From Clostridiales bacterium (lineage in GTDB: Bacteria > Bacillota > Clostridia > Saccharofermentanales > Saccharofermentanaceae), in contig JAGAAI010000084.1 in assembly GCA_017615325.1 (NCBI GenBank), forward strand, positions 1 to 52,184: a DNA stretch of 52,184 bases, given 5' to 3'. Below, piece after piece: positions 20,927 to 29,671 of the stretch; position 1 is the first letter of the stretch; each line of letters starts with the position of its first letter. Under the pieces are notes generated by a model. The model was not told the origin of the DNA, searched no databases, and saw nothing but the letters and a program-made list of their open reading frames with translations. The position numbers and the translations under genes were made by a program.

Positions 20927-20938
20927 ATTATTCCTCCT

Positions 20939-21385
20939 TTATCTGACGGGTTCTACGACCGCCTTAACACCTTCAAGGGCCAATATCTTTACTTTAGCCC
21001 CCTCCTCTACGGACTCACCGCACTTTGCGCTCCAGATCTGTCCGTCTACCTTAACCTGACCTTTTCCTGCCACCGGGTCGATCGCTACGATCACGACGCC
21101 TTCATGACCTATGACACGGTCGGCATTGGTCGGCTGGATCTTGCCCATCCGTCTGGCATCGACAATAGGCTTGATCCAGATGATGCAGATAATAAAACTG
21201 ATAACAGTAACAATGACCATGACTATTATCTGGGCCACGACGTCAGCATGACAAAGATCCATGATCATGGCCACAAGACAGCCGACTGCGCACCAGACTG
21301 TGGTAAGACCCATTGTCGCAGCTTCTATGATCAGCGATATCACGAGCAGGATGAGCCAGATTATCCACATTGGAATATTAAACAT
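20939..21385 (-). CDS. nfeD: NfeD-family membrane protein
   Basis: 148 residues from the ATG at 21385. Three or four N-terminal hydrophobic helices (IWLILLVISLIIEAATMGL onward) and a C-terminal OB-fold domain (about 80-148: IGHEGVVIVAIDPVAGKGQV, then GAKVKILALEG). This is the short NfeD type without the serine-protease domain. It partners the SPFH protein encoded next. The open frame reaches 10 codons upstream, but AAAGGAGG lies 8 nt before the chosen ATG. First gene of the four-gene operon. Confidence 0.94.
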   Translation of the reverse strand: MFNIPMWIIWLILLVISLIIEAATMGLTTVWCAVGCLVAMIMDLCHADVVAQIIVMVIVTVISFIICIIWIKPIVDARRMGKIQPTNADRVIGHEGVVIVAIDPVAGKGQVKVDGQIWSAKCGESVEEGAKVKILALEGVKAVVEPVR

Positions 21386-21445
21386 GATCCCTTCCTCCTT
21401 TCTCCCTAATTCCATAAGAGAGCCCCAAAAGGCCCTCTAGAGATG

Positions 21446-21474
21446 ATTATATCAAGATTGGGTTTTGCTGTATA
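21446..21474 (-). promoter_or_regulatory. Promoter of the nfeD-SPFH-pncB-ppi operon
   Basis: Minus strand: TATACA (21469-21474), 17-bp spacer, TATAAT (21446-21451), with an extended TGA before the -10. The leader is about 55 nt. Confidence 0.7.
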
Positions 21475-21506
21475 TAAAAATCGTATTCCGGTCTCTTACA
21501 CAAAGC

Positions 21507-21544
21507 GAAAAAGCAGAAGGGGCTGCCCTTCAAAGGACAGCCCC
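21507..21544 (-). terminator. Rho-independent terminator after the SLH protein gene
   Basis: Minus strand: stem GGGGCTGTCC with GGGCAGCCCC (one T-G wobble), 6-nt loop TTTGAA, tail TTCTGCTTTTTC. Confidence 0.88.
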
Positions 21545-21569
21545 CTCAACAGTATATTATTAAAGATCG

Positions 21570-24500
21570 TTATCCCTTCCCGTTGACTTGCTTATCGTAC
21601 TTATAGAGGAAGGTTACCATCTGGCGTCTCAGGCACTTGCCCTGAGGCTTGAATGTGCCGTCGTCATAACCTGCAACGATCTTCTTCTCGGAAGCCCAGA
21701 TGGTTGCCTTGTAGAAGTAGTCCTTTTCCTTGATGTCGGAGAACTTGCTCTTGTTTGATTTAGGAGCAGGCTTTCCTGCCATTCTCCAGAGGAAGGTAAC
21801 TGTCTGTGCTCTCGTACAGATCCCCTGAGGATCGAACTTCTCTTTGGATACACCTGTCGTGATCCCCTTCTCTACAGCCCAGAGCACCGGCTTATAGAAG
21901 TAGTCGGAACTCTTGATGTCCTTGAACGAAGTCGTCTTGGTGTTAGGCGCAGGTTCACCTGCAAGTCTCCAGAGGAAGGTTACCATCTGAGCTCTGGAAC
22001 ACTCGTTGGCGGGCTTGAAGTTCGTCTGCTTGTCGTAACCCTTGACGATGCCCTTTGCCGTAAGTGCATTTGTAGGCTCGTACCAGAAATCGTTGATGTC
22101 CGTTACATCCTTATAGAGAACTCTCAAGTTGAACTTCTCCTTCTTGCCATCCTTCAATGTAACAGTTACTGTTGCTGTTCCAGCCTGCTTGCCGGTTATC
22201 TTACCTGACTTATCGATCGATGCAATGGTCTTGTCCGAAAGCTTGAATGTTGCTCCCTTCCAGGACTTGATAGCGGAAAGATCCAAGGTCTTACCGCAGC
22301 TAACAACTGCAGAGATATTAAAGTCATAAGTTACCGAGTCTTTATACTTACCCTGACCTGTCAGAGTAATGGATGCCGTGCCCGGCCTGTCGTTGTTCTT
22401 AAGGTCACCTGTGAAGTCTGTCTTACTCTTAAGCCTTGTGCCATCGATAAAGACCTTGATAGCAGGCTTGATCTGCTCCGTGCCTTCCCTGTATTCGTAA
22501 TCTGAATACTGGAACTCTACCTTAGCCCTCTTAATGGAATTCTTATCGGGCTTAGGAGTTGCCGTAGCAGTAGGAGTTGCCGTAGGCTTAGCAGGCTTCT
22601 TCGTAGGGGTAGGTGTTGCAGTTGCTGTCGCCGTAGGCTTTGCCGGTGCCTTGGTAGGCGTAACTGTTGCCGTAGGCTTTGCAGGCACCTTCGTAGGTGT
22701 AGGTGAAGCCGTAGGGGTTGCAGTAGCTGTAGGAGTAGGTAGAGCAGGTTTAGCCTTGATCTGGAAAGAAACTGTCTTACTGCCTCCGTAGTAATCGCCC
22801 TTCAATATAACCTTGACTAAGCCCGTTCCGACCTCAATGTTGTTTGAATATTCAAGCGTATAACAGTCTGCTGGCAAAGTTTCACTATCACTGGCTACCG
22901 TTACCTCCGGCTCTATAGCTTCACCGGTATAGGTATAAGATGCAGCACCAAGCGATACTTTTGTAACCTGAGCAATAACTTCTGTTTCTTCAGCACCGCA
23001 GACTGAGCAGATCTTAGTGACAGATCCGGGTTCAGTAAATGATGCCTTCCGGATCGTGGTATCCCAGTTATGTCCTTTTGCATCTATAACAGCACCGGTG
23101 ATCCTGTCACCACATCTTGAGCAGACCTTATCTGCCTCCTTTCCGGCCTCAGTGCAGGTTGCTGCCTGCTCTGTACCTTCGACATCAACATAATCGTGAC
23201 CAAGAGGATCTATAGTCTCGCATCCGGTTAAGACATTACCGCACAATTCACACTTCGTCCCTGCCGTGCATCCTTCATCAGTACATGTAGCGGGAGTTTC
23301 TTCCACATCGACGGGTTTATGTGCATCAGGATCGACCGGGATCTCTTCACAGCCGTCAAGGATCGCCTTGCATACACTGCAGATGTGACCCGCTGTTGTT
23401 CCGGTTGCTATACAAGTAGCAGGAACTTCATCAACTGCAAGAGGTGTGTGTTCCTTTACCGGGATCTCTTCTGTCTTTGTTGCTCCGCAGTCAGTACAGG
23501 TAAAGGTCTTTTCACCTGCTTCAGTACAAGTTGCTTCACGGGTAACCTCACCTTCGTCCCAGTTGTGCTCTAAAAGATCCAGATCGACTGTATCTGTCTG
23601 CTCCGCAAAGCCTTCTGTCTTGAACATGACTTCATATGTGATCTTCTCGCCTTCTTCACATGTAGATTCTACCGATTCGATGATCTTAGCGGGCTCTGTC
23701 TCAGTTACTTCTTCATTACACCTGCTGCAGGCTGCAGTCGCCGTACAGGTTGATTTATCTTCCGCCCAACTATATTCGACCGAATCAAATACATGACCCA
23801 ATGCTTCGGTCATCTCCATATCGATATGGGCGGGATCATTCTTACAGGTCCTGATAATGCGGCCCAAATTTGTGCATGTGGCTTCCTCTACAACAGGATC
23901 ACCCCAATCGTGGTTATCAGGATCAAGATCTCCCTCCCGGGTCTCAAAGAATTCACATCCCGTACAGGACCTCTTCTCAACACTTTTCGCGCAGCAAGTA
24001 CCCGGTGTATCTTCTGCCCAGTCTGACATATCATGTTCTGCTTTGACCAGGATATCTAATGAGATCCCCATTGGAGATACTCTCCGGGCAAGTTCGACCG
24101 CAGTTTCTCCGTTTACTGTCACGGTAACGTTGCTCGAATCATCATTGTCGCCGTCTATGGCACAACCGATCTTAGGATCCAGTCCTAAACTGACAATATA
24201 AGATTCATCACCTATAAATCTTAAGGTATAAGGGCCCTCCGTAGTTGATTCCAGATCGTAAAGGTTCCATATTCCTTCAAATCCTTCTTCGGAAACATTA
24301 AAACCGGAATCCTCTGCTATCCTGATCTTCGGGCAGTTGGTCTGTGTTGAATAATCAAAGTATTTTCCAGACCGCCCGGTCCAGGACTCTTCACCGCATA
24401 CCGGCAGATCTATGGTAAGGTCGATGTTATTGAGGAGCCTGAAGATCGGAACATAGACCGTAAGATTGCCCGTGCCGATCCCGGTATTGTACCACCAGTC

Positions 24501-26969
24501 GTTCGTAGCCATGGTCGGAACGTATTCCATTGCAGAGTAGCTGTTAATAGGTTCCGGTATTACCATATAGGTATCGTTAAATGAATACCCATCGGGCAGT
24601 ACTAATTGACTTCTTATAGCATCCTTATTAGCAATAAAGAGATCGCCTATCTTCGTATCAGAAGGGAAATTATTAATGACCACAGGATCGAAGTCATCTC
24701 TTATCCCGTCACTGTCACAGGCAAGGAAAGTAACGATCGGATTTCCCTGCCACTGGGCGGTAACTGTCACATCGCCTGACACGGATACAGTTGCATTCGG
24801 ATCTTGCAGATCATCTATGCCTTCAACCTTCCAGCCTGTAAATTCCTGGCCTTCCTGATGATGTTCAGGCGCACGGTCCAGTGAGAAAGTCGCGCCTCCG
24901 GTAGGATTACCATGATCATCGAGATAAGGTTTGACCAGGACCTGATATGGTCTGTCGATACCATTGTTGGGATCGTATGTTACTGTCAGGCCGTTATACC
25001 ATACTGCCTTGAATGTAACTGATCCTGTCGCATCATATGTGATCTCATTGCCCGCATCGAAGCTTATAGAAGGATCATCTGACTTAACCCACTTATAGAA
25101 GATCTTGCCCTTGGGAGCATCCGGTTTGTCCATCATATGCACTGTATAATTTTCTGTATCATGTAATGTTACGACAGGTTCGTCCTTGCCGTTATCAGGA
25201 TCGAAAATCTCAGTATAACGGACGGCATTACACTTGCTGCACTTATCGTTTACAAGTTCGTGCTTTTCTACACCCTTGTATCCGCATATTGTGCAGGTAA
25301 TGTTATGGTTATCAAGGTCTTTCTCCTCATAGACCGCATCGTGAGTATTGCAGGGTTCAACCCTTACCCACTGATTTTTCTTGTTTTGGCATGCACCCAC
25401 TCTGTCAGCATACTTTTGGACCGTGACTGTCTCATCATTATATACACCGGAAGAAACCTTCAAGCCGTCATCTATTCCCAGAGGACCGTTAGTTCCGTCG
25501 TCACTGCCGCTGCCTATTGGTCTTGCATCGTAATCGCCAAAAGCATAGACAGTTCCGCCCTTTATCTCAACAGGGCCACCTTTGCCGCCGTCAGAAGTCC
25601 AAAAGCTCTCCTTGCCTCCTCCGATACCGGCTCCGCCGCCCTGTCCGGTGGCTTCAACATTTCCTCCGCTTATGATGATCCTGGAATTTGCATTATTGTA
25701 GCCGTTGCCTGCCCAGCCGCCGCCGATACCGGCTCCGCCGCCGGTGCCGCCCAGGGCAATGACGGTTCCTCCGGATATCTCAATAATGTGTCCGTCCTTA
25801 TCGCAGCCTCCGCCTATACCGGCACCTTCGCCGCCGCCCAAGGCTTTAACATATCCGCCGGATATATATACTTCTCCGCCGTTGCCTTTGTTACCTCCGC
25901 CGATACCTGCTCCGGAATCGTCCTGACGGCCGCAGCTCGCAAGAGTACTTCCTCCATAAATATATACAAAGCCTCCGTCGCCGCCATTTCCGCCGCCGAT
26001 TCCGGCACCTCCGCCACAGCTGCTAACGTAGAGGGATCCTCCATATACATAAAGCCATCCTCCGTCTCCGTTGTCTCCGCCGCCTATGCCGGCTCCGTCA
26101 AGGGACCCTTCTGCTCTTACCGTACCTCCATAGATGGTTACGACACCGCCTTCTCCGTTGTCGCCTCCTCCGATACCTGCACCATTGTCATGATTTTTAT
26201 AACATGCGTCGGCTAAGATGTTGCCACCATAGATATTTATGGTCTCCGCCGCACATTCATTACCGCCGCCGATAGCAGCAGCGTCATTTCCTGCATAAGC
26301 ATCCAGATCCTGGGAATTGATGTTTATATCGCCAATCTTGTTGACATCATTATCTTCGCCGCTTCCTACGCCTGCACCTCCGTCACCGCCGTAGGATTTT
26401 ATGATGCCTTCATAAATGAAGATACTCTTATATCCGCTATCTTTTCCGCCTCCGCCGCCTATGCCGGCAGCATCTTCGCCGCCATAGACTTCGATATCTC
26501 CGCCCTTGATATTGATCGTTCCTGCCATGGCATTTCTATTTCCACCTATGCCTGCATTGCCCGATTCGCCTTTCGCAACAAGATAGCTGTAGTTACCGCC
26601 ATATATGTTCAGTGTACTTCCGGAACTGACATATATTCCTTTATTGGCATAGAGCTTCTTGCCGGACAGGATAAGCTTAACATCTCCGGATACGGTAATA
26701 CGGTTATTAAATGTCACATCGTTATCATTACCAACAAAATAAAAGCCATCCGTCAGCGTCACGCCATCTTCGTCGTCAACAGAAGACAGGCGAGTATATT
26801 CATAAGCGGTTTTCCCCCAGCTGTATATCGTATGATCCTCACTGTTAAGAGAGTATTCCCTGTAGTCTATCGGTACCTGCCCCGCACTGACTATAAAAGG
26901 CAGAGCCGTTAATGTCACGGCCATGGTAATAAGAGAAGATACGATCTTTAAACTGACATTATGCTTCAT
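21570..26969 (-). CDS. 1799-residue modular S-layer-homology surface protein
   Basis: Secreted wall-attached protein. Signal peptide 1-29 (ITMAVTLTALPFIVSAG). About 85-510: Gly-rich repeats of the form GAGIGGG-x-GG-x-V-x-I-x-GG, predicted to coil as a parallel beta-helix. About 590-745: two InlB/Flg_new-type beta repeats (each ending FKAVW or VTAQW). About 990-1330: a run of short modules, most with CxxC pairs (CTDCG, CSVCK, CELCG, CSRCG, CSVCG), zinc-ribbon-like. About 1410-1480: a Pro/Thr/Ala/Lys spacer. About 1490-1615: beta-sandwich-like segments. About 1620-1795: three SLH repeats (ALTAKGIVKGYDKQTNF, VEKGITTGVSKEKF, ASEKKIVAGYDDGTF) that bind pyruvylated wall polymer. Ligand unknown; adhesin or matrix role is inferred. 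SD GAGGTG; own terminator; no clear promoter. Confidence 0.9.
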   Translation of the reverse strand: MKHNVSLKIVSSLITMAVTLTALPFIVSAGQVPIDYREYSLNSEDHTIYSWGKTAYEYTRLSSVDDEDGVTLTDGFYFVGNDNDVTFNNRITVSGDVKLILSGKKLYANKGIYVSSGSTLNIYGGNYSYLVAKGESGNAGIGGNRNAMAGTINIKGGDIEVYGGEDAAGIGGGGGKDSGYKSIFIYEGIIKSYGGDGGAGVGSGEDNDVNKIGDININSQDLDAYAGNDAAAIGGGNECAAETINIYGGNILADACYKNHDNGAGIGGGDNGEGGVVTIYGGTVRAEGSLDGAGIGGGDNGDGGWLYVYGGSLYVSSCGGGAGIGGGNGGDGGFVYIYGGSTLASCGRQDDSGAGIGGGNKGNGGEVYISGGYVKALGGGEGAGIGGGCDKDGHIIEISGGTVIALGGTGGGAGIGGGWAGNGYNNANSRIIISGGNVEATGQGGGAGIGGGKESFWTSDGGKGGPVEIKGGTVYAFGDYDARPIGSGSDDGTNGPLGIDDGLKVSSGVYNDETVTVQKYADRVGACQNKKNQWVRVEPCNTHDAVYEEKDLDNHNITCTICGYKGVEKHELVNDKCSKCNAVRYTEIFDPDNGKDEPVVTLHDTENYTVHMMDKPDAPKGKIFYKWVKSDDPSISFDAGNEITYDATGSVTFKAVWYNGLTVTYDPNNGIDRPYQVLVKPYLDDHGNPTGGATFSLDRAPEHHQEGQEFTGWKVEGIDDLQDPNATVSVSGDVTVTAQWQGNPIVTFLACDSDGIRDDFDPVVINNFPSDTKIGDLFIANKDAIRSQLVLPDGYSFNDTYMVIPEPINSYSAMEYVPTMATNDWWYNTGIGTGNLTVYVPIFRLLNNIDLTIDLPVCGEESWTGRSGKYFDYSTQTNCPKIRIAEDSGFNVSEEGFEGIWNLYDLESTTEGPYTLRFIGDESYIVSLGLDPKIGCAIDGDNDDSSNVTVTVNGETAVELARRVSPMGISLDILVKAEHDMSDWAEDTPGTCCAKSVEKRSCTGCEFFETREGDLDPDNHDWGDPVVEEATCTNLGRIIRTCKNDPAHIDMEMTEALGHVFDSVEYSWAEDKSTCTATAACSRCNEEVTETEPAKIIESVESTCEEGEKITYEVMFKTEGFAEQTDTVDLDLLEHNWDEGEVTREATCTEAGEKTFTCTDCGATKTEEIPVKEHTPLAVDEVPATCIATGTTAGHICSVCKAILDGCEEIPVDPDAHKPVDVEETPATCTDEGCTAGTKCELCGNVLTGCETIDPLGHDYVDVEGTEQAATCTEAGKEADKVCSRCGDRITGAVIDAKGHNWDTTIRKASFTEPGSVTKICSVCGAEETEVIAQVTKVSLGAASYTYTGEAIEPEVTVASDSETLPADCYTLEYSNNIEVGTGLVKVILKGDYYGGSKTVSFQIKAKPALPTPTATATPTASPTPTKVPAKPTATVTPTKAPAKPTATATATPTPTKKPAKPTATPTATATPKPDKNSIKRAKVEFQYSDYEYREGTEQIKPAIKVFIDGTRLKSKTDFTGDLKNNDRPGTASITLTGQGKYKDSVTYDFNISAVVSCGKTLDLSAIKSWKGATFKLSDKTIASIDKSGKITGKQAGTATVTVTLKDGKKEKFNLRVLYKDVTDINDFWYEPTNALTAKGIVKGYDKQTNFKPANECSRAQMVTFLWRLAGEPAPNTKTTSFKDIKSSDYFYKPVLWAVEKGITTGVSKEKFDPQGICTRAQTVTFLWRMAGKPAPKSNKSKFSDIKEKDYFYKATIWASEKKIVAGYDDGTFKPQGKCLRRQMVTFLYKYDKQVNGKG

Positions 26970-27043
26970 AAGACACCTCGCAAAAAGGAATGGTTCAAGA
27001 CCTTACATTAAATTATCGTATCTTGATATATATCGAAAAGCAA

Positions 27044-27799
27044 TTAACAAACGGTAAAAGGTTTTTGAAGGAAAACCTCTTCCAAAGTAAGACCTTGAGG
27101 AGGAAGGGTCCTTCCGGCCCTCTTACGGTCACGTGAATCAATGATAGAAGGGATGTCATCCGGCAAGATCTTGCCTTCTCCGACTTCAACGAGTGTACCT
27201 GCTATTATCCTTACCATGTTGTAGAGGAAGGCTTCGCCGGAAACTTCGATCTCGAGATAACCCGGCATATGTTCTGTGACTCTCACGCTGTAAAGGCGTC
27301 TTATAAAGTTTTCCGCCGTGCTGCCCGCAGCGCAGAAAGCCTCGAAGTCATGCTCGCCCGCAAAGAAAGCCGCCGCCTTCTTCATCTTATCAACATCAAG
27401 ATCGTACGAATCAAAGTAAGCATATCTTGAATATATTGGATGCCTTACCCTGCCGTAATAGACTCTGTAGATATATCTCTTGCCGTGATTTGAAAACCTT
27501 GCGGAGAAATCATCATCAACATAAAAAGCCCTGACTACAGACACGTCTTCCGGAAGGAGCGCATTCATCGCCAGGGGGATCTTATCTTCGGGGATCTCAA
27601 AGGGAACATCCATATGACTTAAGTGTCCTCTTGCGTGGACACCGGCATCCGTTCTCGAGCACCCGGTTATCTTGATCTCTTGTTTATAAAGTTCGCCCGC
27701 CGCCTTAGCCAGAACGTCAGCAACCGCTCTGCCGTTCGTCTGTGATTGAAATCCGACAAAGCCGGTGCCGTCGTATTCTGTTATGATGGCGAGTCTCAT
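27044..27799 (-). CDS. truA: tRNA pseudouridine synthase A
   Basis: Converts uridines 38-40 of many tRNAs to pseudouridine. 251 residues. The catalytic Asp51 lies in GCSRTDAGVHARGH, with N-terminal EYDGTGFVGFQ and a late YNMVRIIAGTLVEVG. The start codon lies 9 bp after the stop of the ROK kinase and the SD is weak (AAGG close to the ATG), suggesting translational coupling. In many Firmicutes truA directly follows ecfT in the alpha-operon neighbourhood; here a ROK gene is inserted between them. No rplM-rpsI follows; instead the SLH gene comes next, on the same strand. Confidence 0.96.
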   Translation of the reverse strand: MRLAIITEYDGTGFVGFQSQTNGRAVADVLAKAAGELYKQEIKITGCSRTDAGVHARGHLSHMDVPFEIPEDKIPLAMNALLPEDVSVVRAFYVDDDFSARFSNHGKRYIYRVYYGRVRHPIYSRYAYFDSYDLDVDKMKKAAAFFAGEHDFEAFCAAGSTAENFIRRLYSVRVTEHMPGYLEIEVSGEAFLYNMVRIIAGTLVEVGEGKILPDDIPSIIDSRDRKRAGRTLPPQGLTLEEVFLQKPFTVC

Positions 27800-27808
27800 T
27801 GCCTTGTT

Positions 27809-28786
27809 TTATTTGCCGTTCTTGCCGTCGTCCATGCAGGCCTTGCCCATCATGGCGGCTCCTACGATACCTGCGTCATTGCCCATCTCGGCAAGTCTGA
27901 TCTCGGTCTTCTTAACGCCGGGCCCGAAATAGGGTTTGCTCATTGTCTTCTCTTTAAGAGGTATCAGGAGAGGATCTCCCTCGTTGCAGACGCCTCCGCC
28001 GACAACAAGTATCTCGGGCATGAAGGTATTGATGACGTTTGCAAGTCCGTCGGATAAGTAATCCAGATATCTTTCAACAAGATCCTTTGCGACCTTATCG
28101 CCTCTTCTCATGGCGATAAAGGCGATCATGGCATTGGAGCCGCCCTCTTCCTTGATGACATCACCCAGGATCGAATCGGGGTGAGATGCGGCTTCTTCCT
28201 CTGTCATCCTTGCCAATGCCGAAGCGGAAGCATACTGCTCAAAGCAGCCACGTCTTCCGCACTTACACTGCAGGCCTCCGGAAACTAATACTGTGTGACC
28301 AAATTCGGATCCGGCCTGGTTAAAACCGGAATAGATCCTGCCGTTGATGATGACACCGGCACCGACACCCGTTCCGAGAGTTATCGTAACGGAATCCTTC
28401 GTGCCCTTGGCAGCGCCTGCAACAGCCTCGGCCATTCCGGCACAGTTGGCATCGTTGTCTATATATACAGGAAGATCCACAACATCGCGGATCAGTTTTC
28501 TCATGGGAGAATTGTTGAAAGGAAGGTTTGCGGAATAAACAAGAAGTCCTTCCTCATTGTCAGGGGTTCCGGGGGATCCGATACCGATAGCTTCTATATC
28601 GGACACTTCCTTGCCGCAGTCCTTTATGACATCTAAAGCAAGCTTGCCCATATCATGGATTATCTCTTCTTCAGTCCTCTCGGCACGTGTCTTGATGCTG
28701 AGTTTGTTGAGAAGGTTGCCTTCACTGTCGCAGACACCTGCTTTGATATTGGTACCGCCAAGATCTATTCCGACATAATAAGCCAT
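27809..28786 (-). CDS. ROK-family glucokinase
   Basis: Phosphorylates glucose or another hexose with ATP in the cytoplasm; substrate inferred from family. 325 residues. N-terminal phosphate loop GIDLGGTNIKAG (6-17), catalytic Asp in DNDANCAG (Asp112), ROK zinc site formed by His164 and CKCGRRGC (174-181), and GGGVCNEG near the C-terminus. There is no N-terminal helix-turn-helix, so it is a kinase rather than a repressor. AAAGGA ribosome site 8 nt before the ATG. It sits between ecfT and truA. Confidence 0.93.
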   Translation of the reverse strand: MAYYVGIDLGGTNIKAGVCDSEGNLLNKLSIKTRAERTEEEIIHDMGKLALDVIKDCGKEVSDIEAIGIGSPGTPDNEEGLLVYSANLPFNNSPMRKLIRDVVDLPVYIDNDANCAGMAEAVAGAAKGTKDSVTITLGTGVGAGVIINGRIYSGFNQAGSEFGHTVLVSGGLQCKCGRRGCFEQYASASALARMTEEEAASHPDSILGDVIKEEGGSNAMIAFIAMRRGDKVAKDLVERYLDYLSDGLANVINTFMPEILVVGGGVCNEGDPLLIPLKEKTMSKPYFGPGVKKTEIRLAEMGNDAGIVGAAMMGKACMDDGKNGK

Positions 28787-28831
28787 AATGTTATTCCTTT
28801 CGCAAGAGCATAATAGAACAAGGTGATTTTA

Positions 28832-29671
28832 TCACAGGACAGAAGTTAATTGAACTACGATTTGCCCTAAGAAACGGTCCGCCAGGACAAGGCATGCCGC
28901 CAGAAGAGTAAAGACTATCCCGACTGCGATATCGGCCTTCCGGATCCTCAGAGGATTAAGCTTGGTCCTGCCGACACCGCCCCTGTAGCATCTTGCATCC
29001 ATGGCGCAGGCCAGGTCCTCGGCACGGTTGAAACTGGATACAAAGAGAGGTACCAGGACCGTAACATATCCCTTGATGCGCTTCATGAATCCGCCGGTAT
29101 CGTAATCGGCACCCCTCGACATCTGGGCATTCATAATCTTCCTGGTCTCATCCGAAAGGGTCGGGATGAACCTTAAGGCTATGGACATCATCATGGCCAT
29201 CTCATGCACGGGAACACGGAGGACCTTCATCCAGGAGAAAAGGCTCTCCAAAGAATCCGAGATCTTAAGCGGCGTCGTTGTCAGAGTTAGGAAGATACTG
29301 GTTATAATGATCAGGAATATGAGCCTTGCACCCATAAGGATCGCTCTTGACGCTCCCTCATCAGTGATCGTAATGAATCTCCAACTGAAAAGTTTAGTCC
29401 CTGTCCTTATCGTAAAAAGATTGATCAATACGATGAATATTGCCAGCGGCAAAACGGGTTTTATGGTAAGCCAGATCATCTTAAGACCCGTGTTGCTCAT
29501 GAAGATCAGAACGATCGTGATAAGGAGCAGCATAAGGAGAGCTATGGGGTCCGTCACCATGAAGATCGCCACCAGATATATCACATAGAGGATAAGCTTG
29601 ACCCTGGGGTCCGTCCGGTGGAGAACAGAGTCTGTATTACAATACCTGCCTAAGGTCATGTCACCTATCAT
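28832..29671 (-). CDS. ecfT: ECF transporter transmembrane subunit EcfT
   Basis: Energy-coupling membrane subunit that links the ATPases to interchangeable vitamin/metal-binding S components. 279 residues with about 5-6 hydrophobic segments and the cytoplasmic coupling helices carrying the short signatures MSRGADYDTGG and AMDARCYRGG. The start overlaps the ecfA stop by 4 bp (ATGA), so the two are translationally coupled. No S component gene lies in the window, so this is the shared (group II) module. Confidence 0.95.
   Translation of the reverse strand: MIGDMTLGRYCNTDSVLHRTDPRVKLILYVIYLVAIFMVTDPIALLMLLLITIVLIFMSNTGLKMIWLTIKPVLPLAIFIVLINLFTIRTGTKLFSWRFITITDEGASRAILMGARLIFLIIITSIFLTLTTTPLKISDSLESLFSWMKVLRVPVHEMAMMMSIALRFIPTLSDETRKIMNAQMSRGADYDTGGFMKRIKGYVTVLVPLFVSSFNRAEDLACAMDARCYRGGVGRTKLNPLRIRKADIAVGIVFTLLAACLVLADRFLGQIVVQLTSVL

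Noticed and set aside
21416..21445. Hairpin in the nfeD leader (AGAGGGCC...GGGGCTCT)
   Set aside because: Two central mismatches make the stem weak, and there is no T-tract; not reported as a terminator or riboswitch.
25260..26216. 318-codon plus-strand frame opposite the SLH protein
   Set aside because: It mirrors the glycine-rich repeats of the SLH gene, giving Ala/Ser-rich low-complexity sequence with no conserved features.
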